Shown here: piece by piece, positions 1-8,257 of the stretch | How positions within the stretch are numbered: the first letter of the stretch is position 1 | Layout of the letters: the number at the start of each line of letters is the position of its first letter | From: Burkholderia sp. Bp9143 | GTDB taxonomy: Bacteria > Pseudomonadota > Gammaproteobacteria > Burkholderiales > Burkholderiaceae | Assembly: GCF_003853645.1 (NCBI RefSeq) | Contig: NZ_QTPO01000045.1 | Span: forward strand, 1-64,000 | Reading direction: 5' to 3' | Length of the DNA stretch: 64,000 nt | Notes under the pieces: generated by a model | The model's database searches: none | The model's input: only the letters and a program-made list of their open reading frames with translations | Told to the model about the DNA's origin: nothing | Program-made: the position numbers and the translations under genes

Positions 1-155
1 AGCGCGAAGGCGGGCAGGGCGGTGAAGCCGAGCAGCGAGAGAGCGGCGGCGACGCGCTTGGCGCTGCCGGGCTTGGCGCGCCGGCGCGCGGTTTCCCCGA
101 CGGCGCTCCAGCATCCCTGGGTCTGGTTCCAGACCAGTGCGTAGGTCTTGTTCAT
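1..155 (-). CDS. TpsA exoprotein of a two-partner secretion system (N-terminus only)
   Basis: Only the first 51 codons are inside the window; the gene continues past position 1. The start reads MNKTYALVWNQTQGCW and is followed by an Ala/Leu-rich segment ending in LPAFA. This is the extended signal peptide region (ESPR) found on large type V exoproteins such as filamentous haemagglutinins and trimeric autotransporters: a conserved n-region, then an ordinary Sec signal. It lies 173 bases downstream of the tpsB transporter gene on the same strand, the usual tpsB-tpsA order, so a TpsA haemagglutinin/adhesin or CDI-type toxin is the best reading. The passenger is not visible, so adhesin versus contact-dependent toxin cannot be decided. 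Confidence 0.75.
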   Translation of the reverse strand, partial: MNKTYALVWNQTQGCWSAVGETARRRAKPGSAKRVAAALSLLGFTALPAFA

Positions 156-328
156 GAAATGACGTTCCTCTGGAAAAGTACAGGGTGACCACTTCGTATT
201 GATACGTATACCTAACGAAGTGGAAAAATCGGAAAGACGCGACATGCACGCTTCCGACGGTGAGGGCGGCTACGCCGCCCGTGCTACTTGCGGCCCCACC
301 CGGTGGCGGGCCGCGCATCCAGCGCCGC

Positions 329-2014
329 TCAGAAATACTGGGCGGCTTGCAACCAGACACTCGGCGACCGCGTGGCCGACGCGACCGGATCGGCGTAACC
401 GACCGGCAGTGCGGCGGTGACGCTGACCTGATGGCGCGTGCCGAACCAGTTCACGCCGAGGCCGAGCGACGACAACTGCACGGTGTTGCGCTCGCGTGAC
501 CATCGCTGCTTGCTGAGTTGAATGCGTCCCGTGTCGGCGAACGCGCTCAGTTGCCAGCCGGGCGCGGCGAGATAGCGCAGTTCGGCCGTGGCCTGCCAGC
601 CCTGGTCGCCGCTGCCGGCGCCGAGTGCGAATGCGCGCACGCCGTACGGGCCGCCGAGGCTGAATTTTTCCGACGAGTCGAGATTGCGCGACGACAGTTG
701 TGCGCTGAATTGGGTGTAGAGCTGGAATCGCGAGCCGAGCGCCTGCAGCCGCAGCGCACTGACATTCAGCTTCGCGAACTGGCCGTGGGTATGGACGTAG
801 TAGTCCATGTCGAGCGGATCGTTGCCGCTCAGGTGACCGATGCCGAGCGTGGCGGAGAAGCCGGTCCGGCCGCCGCCGCCGAGCGTGTCCTGATGGTTGC
901 CGCTCACGCCGAACGACCACAGATCGACGGTCTTGTCGTTGACCACGTCGAACGTGCCGTACACGTCGCGCAGATGCTTGTTTTCGTAGACGACCTGCGC
1001 GTCGAGGCTCGTGCGCCTGCTGCGCAGCAGCGGCTGCGTGACGAACGCGGAGCGAACGTCGGCGCCGCCGTGATAGCGGAGATCCTTGAGGCTGCCGCCG
1101 ATCCGGTAGTCCATGTCGGAATACGCGACGCCGACGCGCGTCGACGCGGGGCCGACGGGCAGTTGATACGACGTGCGGTAATAGCGCTGATTCGTGTTGC
1201 TCGTCAGTCCGCGCAGCGAGAAGCGATCGCCGACGCGCAGCGGCGCATTGACGTCGACACTGCCGGTCGCGCGGTAGCGGCCGGTCAGCGGATCGCCGAA
1301 GTTGTCGAGTTCGATCGAGCCGGTGGCGAAGCGACCGGGTTCGGCATCGATCACGAGATCGGTCGTGCCGGGTTCGGCACCGGGGCGCAGCGTGCCCTTC
1401 GCATCGACGCCGGGCATCTCGTTCAGCAACATGAGGCTGCGCTCGAGACGGTTGCCGTGCGCGATCTCGCCGGGCTGCAGCGACGCAAGCGGTTGACGCA
1501 GCGCGCGGTCCAGCACGCGCGTGCGGTTGTGCCATTCGATCTGTCCGTAGCGGCCTTCGACGACGGCGATGCGCACGATGCCGTGTTCGATGTCCTGGCG
1601 GGGAAGATACGCGCGGGCGAGGACGTAGCCGTGTGCGCGGTAGTACGCCGTGATCCGGTTGGCGGCCTGTTGCAGATCGCCGAAGCTCAGCTCGCGGCCG
1701 ACGAGATCGCCGAGCAGCGGGGCGAGCCGTGCGGCGGGAATGGCCGCATTGCCTTCGATGGAGAATGCGCTGACCGTGACGCGCGGGCCCGTTTCATCGT
1801 TTGCGGCAGGCTCGGGTTCGGTGGGCGCGATGTTGATCTTCGGGCCGGCGGCGGCAGGCAGCGACGGCCGCTCGGTCTCGATGTCGCGCATCGATTGTCC
1901 GGCGCTCGGTATGGGCTGAGCATGGACGAGGCCGGGAACGAGCAGCGCCGCGGCGAAGCGCCAGTGACGCCACGCGCGGGCGCCGGCGTGGCGGTCGCGA
2001 CGCGTGCGCGACAT
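329..2014 (-). CDS. TpsB outer-membrane transporter (ShlB/FhaC/HecB family)
   Basis: Outer-membrane beta-barrel that secretes the TpsA partner from the periplasm to the cell surface. The product is about 561 residues, a normal TpsB length. It has a signal peptide ending in LVHAQ, a Pro-rich linker, then a POTRA_2 region (roughly residues 80-160) and a ShlB-type POTRA, followed by the barrel beginning near GSIELDNFGDPLTG. Near the C-terminus GGPYGVRAF matches the loop-6 VRG(Y/F) signature of the Omp85/TpsB family, here with Ala in place of Gly. It ends in an aromatic residue (AAQYF), as barrel proteins do. An in-frame start exists 33 bases upstream (2047); the ATG at 2014 is preferred because it places a basic n-region directly before the hydrophobic core. 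Confidence 0.9.
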   Translation of the reverse strand: MSRTRRDRHAGARAWRHWRFAAALLVPGLVHAQPIPSAGQSMRDIETERPSLPAAAGPKINIAPTEPEPAANDETGPRVTVSAFSIEGNAAIPAARLAPLLGDLVGRELSFGDLQQAANRITAYYRAHGYVLARAYLPRQDIEHGIVRIAVVEGRYGQIEWHNRTRVLDRALRQPLASLQPGEIAHGNRLERSLMLLNEMPGVDAKGTLRPGAEPGTTDLVIDAEPGRFATGSIELDNFGDPLTGRYRATGSVDVNAPLRVGDRFSLRGLTSNTNQRYYRTSYQLPVGPASTRVGVAYSDMDYRIGGSLKDLRYHGGADVRSAFVTQPLLRSRRTSLDAQVVYENKHLRDVYGTFDVVNDKTVDLWSFGVSGNHQDTLGGGGRTGFSATLGIGHLSGNDPLDMDYYVHTHGQFAKLNVSALRLQALGSRFQLYTQFSAQLSSRNLDSSEKFSLGGPYGVRAFALGAGSGDQGWQATAELRYLAAPGWQLSAFADTGRIQLSKQRWSRERNTVQLSSLGLGVNWFGTRHQVSVTAALPVGYADPVASATRSPSVWLQAAQYF

Positions 2015-2442
2015 GGCGAGGTTTGCCGGCTGAGGTGTTGCCGGCAAACCGGAGATGGCGGTCGATAGGCAGACGGCCGCCGGCGCTCGAGTGCGACGGA
2101 TGAATTGAATATCCCACCCCGGATCGGAAAATGTGGACCGATCTCAAGCATCTGTGCCGGTCCGTTGATATAGGCGGGGATATTACGAAACGGTTGCGGG
2201 CGTGGATATTGAACGAGTACGAGCGCGCATCCCGGAAACCTCTGTCTTGCCTGATTCTTGTCCCGATGTGCGTTCGGCGCATGCGTTGGCGTATCGGACG
2301 GCGATGCGAAGGCAACGATTGTTGTCATGACCTGAAATTCCGGCCGCGATTGTGCGCGGTTTCGGACGCCGGCCGATGTGCGAAGCAGCGTGGCCGGCGC
2401 GATCCGCCCGACGGGACTGGTCGCACGGCGGCGACGGCGCGT
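2015..2442. other. Intergenic region upstream of tpsB
   Basis: About 430 bases between the acyltransferase end and the tpsB start, both genes on the minus strand. No convincing gene is seen in either direction. It must hold the tpsB-tpsA promoter and the end of the exopolysaccharide transcript. An inverted repeat, GGACCG at 2135-2140 and CGGTCC at 2158-2163, is present, with nothing to link it to a named regulator. Confidence 0.4.
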
Positions 2443-3480
2443 TCAGGTTGCCGTCGGCGCGCGTCGCGGTCGCTTGCGGCGCCCGTCGAACATCGCCAGC
2501 ATCGGTTTTTCGATCATGACGTGACAGGCATATCCGGCCACGCATACGACGGTCAGGATGGCGGACGTCGTCACGATACCGAGCGGCGTCCCCAGATCGG
2601 CACGCACGCCCGCGATGCGCGTCGCGATGCCGATCACGTACGGATGCAGCAGATAGATCGAATAGCTGGCCGCACCGAGCGCCGCGGCGAGCGTGTTCGT
2701 GATGGAGCGGCCGTTCAGGTCGAGCGCGACCAGCGCGACGATCAGCACGCACGCCGGCACGCCCCATCCCGCGACGCGGGCGAAACCGGCCGGCGTGCCG
2801 CCGACGAACGGAAGCAGCGCGATCGCCGCCACGCTCGCGGCAACGAGCCCGATCCATGTACGCGGCGCGACGCGGCTGGCGATTCCGGACGCGAGCACGC
2901 GATGTGCGAGCACGCCGAGACCGAATTCGAGCACGAACGGCTGCCCGAGATGATCGGCCAGCGCACTGCGCGTGCCGTGGACGGCGACATACGTACAGAA
3001 CAGCGCGAGCAGCAGCGCCGCGAACGCGGTCGCGTGGCGGCCGCGCACCAGCAAGAGCGCGAGCGTGACCACGACGTAGAACAGCATTTCGTACTCGAGC
3101 GTCCAGCCGTTCAGGTTCAACGGTCCCCAATGACCGTTCTCCTTCACGTAAGGAATGAACAGCAGCGACTTGACGAGATAGTCGAAGCGCGCGGTCGTCG
3201 AGTTCAGCCACAGCGGCTGCCATGCCGCGATCGCGTACACACCGAGCGTCGTCAGCCAGTACAGCGGCACGATCCGGACCAGCCGCTTGCGGAGGAACGC
3301 GCGGCCTTCGCGTGGCGCGACCTGCGACATGATGAAGCCGCTGATCACGAAGAACACGTCGACGCCGGCCTGCCCGGACGGCAGGACGTTCATGTGATAG
3401 GCGACAACCGCGAGCGCCGCGCAGGCGCGCGCGCACTGGATATTCGGAAAGAAGGCACCGGGGCGGTCGAGCGTGTTCAT
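2443..3480 (-). CDS. Acyltransferase-3 family membrane protein of the exopolysaccharide operon
   Basis: Integral-membrane O-acyltransferase (PF01757 type) expected to acetylate or otherwise acylate the exopolysaccharide or its lipid-linked unit. The 345-residue protein begins with FPNIQCARACAALAVVAYH, the typical N-terminal helix with its conserved Arg and catalytic-type His, followed by GVDVFFVISGFIM, a hallmark of the family, and about ten predicted membrane helices. The C-terminus is Arg-rich and cytoplasmic. The ATG at 3480 overlaps the stop of the upstream membrane gene by four bases (ATGA), so it is translationally coupled and is the last gene of the operon. The substrate cannot be told from sequence. 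Confidence 0.88.
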   Translation of the reverse strand: MNTLDRPGAFFPNIQCARACAALAVVAYHMNVLPSGQAGVDVFFVISGFIMSQVAPREGRAFLRKRLVRIVPLYWLTTLGVYAIAAWQPLWLNSTTARFDYLVKSLLFIPYVKENGHWGPLNLNGWTLEYEMLFYVVVTLALLLVRGRHATAFAALLLALFCTYVAVHGTRSALADHLGQPFVLEFGLGVLAHRVLASGIASRVAPRTWIGLVAASVAAIALLPFVGGTPAGFARVAGWGVPACVLIVALVALDLNGRSITNTLAAALGAASYSIYLLHPYVIGIATRIAGVRADLGTPLGIVTTSAILTVVCVAGYACHVMIEKPMLAMFDGRRKRPRRAPTAT

Positions 3481-4574
3481 GGGCGAAAACGGGAAAGTCG
3501 TGACGATGGGCGCGGCGCGCCGGGACCGGGGTTCGGCGCGCCGCCGGGGCGCGAGCGGCGCGGCCCGCGCGCGTCGAACTGCAACGCGCAGAACAGCGCG
3601 ACGCTCGACAGGTGACGCGTATAGCTGCCGAGATCGGGCTCGAACAGCATCGATACGGCGACGTGGCCGATGACGAGGCACGCGAGCAGATCGGCGGGGG
3701 CCAGTGCGTTGCCGCGCCCGTGCCGCCATGCGGCGGCCAGCGCGATCCAGACGAACGCCTGCATCGCGAATTCCTTCGGCCCGGGCATGAAAAGTACCGG
3801 CAGGTTCAGGCGCAGCACGCCGTACGCGTAGTTCGCGCAGAACGCCAGGAACGAATCCGGCGGCAGCGGGTTGCGGAAACTCGTGCGCGCGCCGAACGGC
3901 GAGCCGTATGCGAGATAGTCGGCGGCCATGTCGCGCGGATGTTGCAGCAGGTAGTACGCATCGTTCGGCAGCAGGAACAGCACGACCGGCACGGCCAGCG
4001 CCAGCGATACCCTGCCGCGCCACGATGCGCGCCGAAACAGCAGCACGGCGAGCGCGAGCGCGAGGATCAGTGCGAAATAGCCGCGGACGAGCAGCGCGTA
4101 GCCGCCGTACAGCGCGACGGCCGCGACGAGCGCCGCGGCCGTCGAGCGGCGTTGCGCGACGCCGCTCAGCACGATCGCCATCAGCACGACGATCGTGTCC
4201 TTGCTCGCGACGAACAGGTTGAAGAACACGCAGGGCGCGAGCAGGACGATGCATGCCGCGAGCGAGCCCGCGCGCCTGCCGTGGCCGAGCGTGCGCCAGA
4301 TGCACAGCGCACCGACGGCGGCCACGAACAGGTGCGTGCCCGTCGTGCCGAGCGCGGCGTAGAACTTGGCCACCGCGTCGAACGACGTGCCTTCGTAGGT
4401 GTTCGCGCCGCCGATCTGGCTCTGGATCTTCTCCGCGTCCCGGAATACGAATTCCGGCAGGAGCGCGCCGGCCTTGGCATAGATGATCCAGTACGCGAGC
4501 ACGGCCAGCGCGGCGATCGCGCGCGTGATCCCGGTACTGAGCCGCGGGCCGGCGCGCAGCAGTTTATCCAGCAT
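3477..4574 (-). CDS. Polytopic membrane protein, probable exopolysaccharide polymerase (Wzy-like)
   Basis: A 365-residue protein with about nine or ten hydrophobic helices and a long periplasmic stretch around residues 210-260. No strong family motif is visible, which is normal for Wzy polymerases. The role is inferred from position: the operon has an initiating transferase, flippase and Wza/Wzb/Wzc export system, and this is the only remaining polytopic protein able to act as polymerase. It overlaps the flippase gene by 11 bases upstream and the acyltransferase by 4 bases downstream. The last 30 residues are Pro/Arg/Gly-rich and probably cytoplasmic. Confidence 0.7.
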   Translation of the reverse strand: MLDKLLRAGPRLSTGITRAIAALAVLAYWIIYAKAGALLPEFVFRDAEKIQSQIGGANTYEGTSFDAVAKFYAALGTTGTHLFVAAVGALCIWRTLGHGRRAGSLAACIVLLAPCVFFNLFVASKDTIVVLMAIVLSGVAQRRSTAAALVAAVALYGGYALLVRGYFALILALALAVLLFRRASWRGRVSLALAVPVVLFLLPNDAYYLLQHPRDMAADYLAYGSPFGARTSFRNPLPPDSFLAFCANYAYGVLRLNLPVLFMPGPKEFAMQAFVWIALAAAWRHGRGNALAPADLLACLVIGHVAVSMLFEPDLGSYTRHLSSVALFCALQFDARGPRRSRPGGAPNPGPGAPRPSSRLSRFRP

Positions 4575-5856
4575 GTGCCGGCCCCTCCGTCGCCCGTTCG
4601 GCGCGTCGCGCGCCGGCGCGGCGCACGACGATCAGCGCGAGCGCGGCAGCGATGGCGATGCTTGCCACGAGGTGCGCGAACGCCGCGCCTTCGGCGCCCG
4701 ACACGCCGATCAGATGTCCGGCGACCGGCACGTAAAGCAGCGCGAGCCCGGCCATCGCGGCGAGCACGATGCCGCCGGCACGCAGCGCGATCGCGGCAGT
4801 CCACAGAACGTCCGTGGCCGCACGCAGCACGAACGAGACGAGCAGCACCACGAGCAGCGCGACCTGGCCCGACCCGCCCGGCTCGTGCGCGAGGGCGAAC
4901 AGTTCGCGATGGACGGCGACGATGCCGGTCGACACGAGCAGCGTGACGACGGCACTGGCCGCGACCGCGTGCAAGGTGCGGCGCAGGAACGCGTCGGGCG
5001 CGTCGGCGAGCGTGCGCACGAGGCGCGGGCCGGCCGTGACGACCACCGTCGCGAACGCGACCGTCTGCACGGCATTCGCGATCGACCACGCGAATACGTA
5101 CTGGCCGAGCGCGTCGGCGCCGATGCGGCTGCCGGCGATGAAGCGCTCCGCGTATTGAAGCGACGACAGGATCACGGCAGCCACATAGAACGGCAGGCCG
5201 TGCCGCCAGACGCCCCACATGCGCCGCGGACGTTGCACGGGGGCCGGCAACCCGATGCCGCGCGTGCGTTGCGCGAACGCACCGATCTTTCGCCATGCGA
5301 TCGCGACGACGATCGCGTTGGTCGCGATCCACAGCGCGAACACGGACTCGATCGACTGCAGTGCGCCGGCGAGCAGGCCGGCGCATGCGAGGCCCGACCA
5401 CGCGCCGGTGCGCACGAACAGCAGGATCGCGCCGATGCGCGGCCGGTGCAGCGAGAACAGCCAGCCGTTGACTTCGAACGCGGCGTGCTCGGACAGTGCG
5501 ACGAGGAGCACGCACCACGCGAGCGGCGTCGACAGCGCGAACCGGTCGAGCAGCGCGACGACCGCGGCGTTCGTCGTCGCGACGGCGAACGCCGTGGCGA
5601 TCATCAGGTACAGCGCGCCGTAGCCGATGCCGAGTGTGCGCGCGTGGCCGATCGCGTCCAGCGGGTCGGCCTCGCTCAGCCTGCGGTTGAGTTCCGGGCC
5701 GAAGCCGAGCCCGAGCGCTTTCGACGCGATGACCGACGCGGCGACCGCGAGCCCGTAGGCCGCGACCGCGTCGAAGCCGATGGTGCGCACGATGACGATC
5801 GTGAGCGCGAACTTCAGGCCGAGCGCCGAGAATCGGAGCACGAGGCGCGTCAGCAT
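4564..5856 (-). CDS. Lipopolysaccharide/polysaccharide flippase (Wzx-like, MOP superfamily)
   Basis: A 430-residue polytopic protein with 12-14 predicted helices, starting MLTRLVLRFSALGLKFALTI, as in Wzx/RfbX-type translocases that flip undecaprenyl-linked repeat units across the inner membrane. The segment LQYAERFIAGSRIGADALGQY matches the middle-helix region shared by polysaccharide flippases. The ATG at 5856 overlaps the end of the pyruvyltransferase gene by seven bases, so the two are translationally coupled. An in-frame reading frame extends much further upstream but overlaps the pyruvyltransferase and is not used. Confidence 0.85.
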   Translation of the reverse strand: MLTRLVLRFSALGLKFALTIVIVRTIGFDAVAAYGLAVAASVIASKALGLGFGPELNRRLSEADPLDAIGHARTLGIGYGALYLMIATAFAVATTNAAVVALLDRFALSTPLAWCVLLVALSEHAAFEVNGWLFSLHRPRIGAILLFVRTGAWSGLACAGLLAGALQSIESVFALWIATNAIVVAIAWRKIGAFAQRTRGIGLPAPVQRPRRMWGVWRHGLPFYVAAVILSSLQYAERFIAGSRIGADALGQYVFAWSIANAVQTVAFATVVVTAGPRLVRTLADAPDAFLRRTLHAVAASAVVTLLVSTGIVAVHRELFALAHEPGGSGQVALLVVLLVSFVLRAATDVLWTAAIALRAGGIVLAAMAGLALLYVPVAGHLIGVSGAEGAAFAHLVASIAIAAALALIVVRRAGARRAERATEGPAHAG

Positions 5857-7022
5857 CGGGCCGCCCGGTCGGTGTGAAGGGCGGCGCGCAGCGCGTCGAT
5901 CACGCGGGTGCGCGCCGTGCGGATCGGTGCGAGGCCGGCGCTCGCGGCGGACCAGAATGCCGTCGTCGCGCCGGGCGCGAACAGTGTCGCGGTCACGCGC
6001 GACGGATCGAAATCCGCTCCGTTGACGACCCAGTCGTCGAGCCGCAGGTCCGCATACGCGCCGAACCCCTTGCGTTCGTAGCTGACATGGAAGGCCGGCA
6101 CGCCATGCAGGATCGATTCGAGCGCGCCGTGCAGCCGGACCGATACCGTCGCATCGGGCCGGTCGTGCTCGAGCAGTGTCTTGAGCGGAACGAGGGCGTC
6201 CCGGATGCCGAGGCTCTGGTAGTAGGCGAGATCGTCGTTGCCGCGCCCCGTGCTCTGGACCGCGAAGCTGACCCGGCACGACTCGCGAACCTGCTCGACG
6301 AGCCGGGCGATCGCCGCGTCGTAGCGGTTGCGCCGCGCCGTGCTCCACGCGGGCGCACGGCGCAACACGAACGCGACATGCCGTATCGGGCCGTCGGCGT
6401 GCGCGGCGCGCTGCACGATCGCATCGTGGCGATGCGCGAAATCGAGCACCGCCAGGTCGGGCGCACGCCGCACGTTCGGATGCGCGGCAAGGCAGGCCGC
6501 GGAACGATCGTCGCGAACGAACACCGTGTCGAAGGACGCGAGCAGCGCCTGCAGGTGCGCGTCGACAGGGCGTGCCGACATCACCGGGCCGATGCTCTGC
6601 GGCAGGTAGACGGCCGGCTTGCCGGACGCACGGGCGGCGCGCATCTGCAGTAGATGACCCGCTTCCAGCTTGAGCGCTTCGATGGTGTTGCGTGCGCGCA
6701 GGTAGCCGCCGCCGACGCCGACGATCATGTCGACTTCGTCGAGGAGTTCGCCCAGCGGGCGCAGCCGGCCGTTGGCGCGCACGTGCAGCACGGCGCCGGC
6801 TGCGGCGGTCAGCCTGCGCCAGCCGCGATCCGCGAGCACGGGCGCCGCGCGCACGTCGTCGTAGGCGGGAAACGATGCGGGGTCGGCCGCGACGATCGAC
6901 ACGCGGGTCGCGTCGCCGAAGGCCTCGCGCAGCAGTCCGACGGACAGGTCGACGAGCAGGCCGTCGCCCGAGTTGCGCGTGCTGTACGCATGCAGCAATG
7001 CGATACGAGGGGATGAGGTCAT
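5850..7022 (-). CDS. Polysaccharide pyruvyl transferase family protein
   Basis: A 390-residue cytoplasmic enzyme of the PF04230 family, which adds pyruvate ketals to sugars of exopolysaccharides using phosphoenolpyruvate. Visible motifs are an N-terminal Rossmann-like start (RIALLHAYSTRNSGDGLLV), a glycine loop VGVGGGYLRARN near residue 100, YLPQSIGPV, and the C-terminal SVRLHGALESILHGVPAFHV that is very typical of the family. It overlaps the glycosyltransferase stop by four bases. A pyruvylated, and therefore acidic, polymer is a reasonable inference for this operon. Confidence 0.88.
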   Translation of the reverse strand: MTSSPRIALLHAYSTRNSGDGLLVDLSVGLLREAFGDATRVSIVAADPASFPAYDDVRAAPVLADRGWRRLTAAAGAVLHVRANGRLRPLGELLDEVDMIVGVGGGYLRARNTIEALKLEAGHLLQMRAARASGKPAVYLPQSIGPVMSARPVDAHLQALLASFDTVFVRDDRSAACLAAHPNVRRAPDLAVLDFAHRHDAIVQRAAHADGPIRHVAFVLRRAPAWSTARRNRYDAAIARLVEQVRESCRVSFAVQSTGRGNDDLAYYQSLGIRDALVPLKTLLEHDRPDATVSVRLHGALESILHGVPAFHVSYERKGFGAYADLRLDDWVVNGADFDPSRVTATLFAPGATTAFWSAASAGLAPIRTARTRVIDALRAALHTDRAARC

Positions 7023-8257
7023 GCGGTTTTTCCTTGTACGACGAGTGCGCGATAGAGATCGAGCGTGCGCCGGACCATCGTCGCGGCCGAGAACGGGGCG
7101 AGCGCCGCCGCGCAGTTGGCGCGCATGCGATCGCGCTGCGCCGCGTCGTCGGCGAGCGCCACGACGGTGCGCGCGAACGACGTCGTGTCGTCCTCATTCG
7201 GCACGACGATGCCGATGCCGTACGCATCGATCAGCTCGGCCGCACCGGCAACGCGCGACGCGACGATCGGCACACGCGCGGCCATCGCTTCGAGGCATAC
7301 GTACGGAAAGCCTTCGTAGCGGCTCGGCAGCGCGAACAGGTTGAATGCGGAGAAGTAGCGGCTCGCGCGCTCGACGGCGCCCGCGACGTGAAGGTTCGGC
7401 GGCAGATACTCGGCCTCGGGGCCGGCCGCCGCATTGAAATCGCCGGAACCGATCGCGACGAACTGCACGCCGCGCCCGCATTTTCGATAGACGCCGCGCG
7501 CGATTCGCACGAGCCGGTCGATGCCCTTCTGGTGGTCGAAGCGGCCGACGAAGCCGACGACGATCGCGTCGTCCGGCAGGCCGAGCGCCTGCCGCGCGTC
7601 GCGTCGCGGCATCGTGTCCGGCGGCTTGACACCGTTGACGATCGTCGTCACGCGGTGAGCGGGGATGCCGAGCGCGTCGTGCAGGTGCCGTGCCTCGTCA
7701 TGCGATACCGCGATGATCCGGTGCGTGCACAGCCGGCCGAGCAACCGCTCGATCGTGCCGTAGAAGCGGCGCTGCGCATCGGTCAGCGACGGATTGAGCG
7801 TGTAGACGGCGTGCGGCGTATAGACCTGCCGCCATGGCCCGACGCACAGGCGCGCGATCGCACCGGCTTTCGAGCTGTGGCTGTGCACGACATCCGGCCG
7901 GATCTGGAGCAGGCAGCGATACACGCGCGCGACGGCCAGCGCGTCGCGCCAGCCAACGGCCCGCTGCATCGGGATGCGATGCACGCTCGCGCAGCGGGAC
8001 AGCACGCGTTCGTCGAGGATGCGCGCGTCGAAGCGCGCGCCGTCGGGCACGATCAGGTGCAGTTCGACGCCGTCGGTCGCACCCAGCCCGTCGATCAGGT
8101 CGGCGAGATGGACGGCCACGCCGCCGCCGGCGGCTTCCGCGACGAGCGCGATGCGCAGGCGCGGCGCGCCTTGGGCGCGCGTGTCGGCGGTGTGCGGAAC
8201 CGGTGCATGACGGGTTTCGTCGGCGGCAGTGCGTTCGAGGTGGCGGATTTCGCTCAT
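7019..8257 (-). CDS. GT4-family glycosyltransferase
   Basis: A 412-residue glycosyltransferase of the GT-B fold. The N-terminal domain opens RIALVAEAAGGGVAVHLADL with the usual glycine loop; VVHSHSSKAGAIAR is the conserved acceptor-side motif; the C-terminal Glycos_transf_1 domain has GFVGRFDHQKGIDRLVRIA and the EX7E-type nucleotide-sugar motif in PSRYEGFPYVCLEAMA. It is the only dedicated glycosyltransferase in the operon besides the priming enzyme, so either the repeat unit is very small or other transferases are encoded elsewhere. The ATG at 8257 overlaps the Wzc stop (ATGA). The first 40 residues are a poorly conserved extension. Confidence 0.9.
   Translation of the reverse strand: MSEIRHLERTAADETRHAPVPHTADTRAQGAPRLRIALVAEAAGGGVAVHLADLIDGLGATDGVELHLIVPDGARFDARILDERVLSRCASVHRIPMQRAVGWRDALAVARVYRCLLQIRPDVVHSHSSKAGAIARLCVGPWRQVYTPHAVYTLNPSLTDAQRRFYGTIERLLGRLCTHRIIAVSHDEARHLHDALGIPAHRVTTIVNGVKPPDTMPRRDARQALGLPDDAIVVGFVGRFDHQKGIDRLVRIARGVYRKCGRGVQFVAIGSGDFNAAAGPEAEYLPPNLHVAGAVERASRYFSAFNLFALPSRYEGFPYVCLEAMAARVPIVASRVAGAAELIDAYGIGIVVPNEDDTTSFARTVVALADDAAQRDRMRANCAAALAPFSAATMVRRTLDLYRALVVQGKTA

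Noticed and set aside
270..1535. Long Arg/His-rich frame on the minus strand inside tpsB, and a 516-codon plus-strand frame across 518-2068
   Set aside because: Both are shadows of the tpsB gene caused by high GC at third codon positions. They have Arg/Ala/His-biased composition, no ribosome-binding sites and no recognisable domains.
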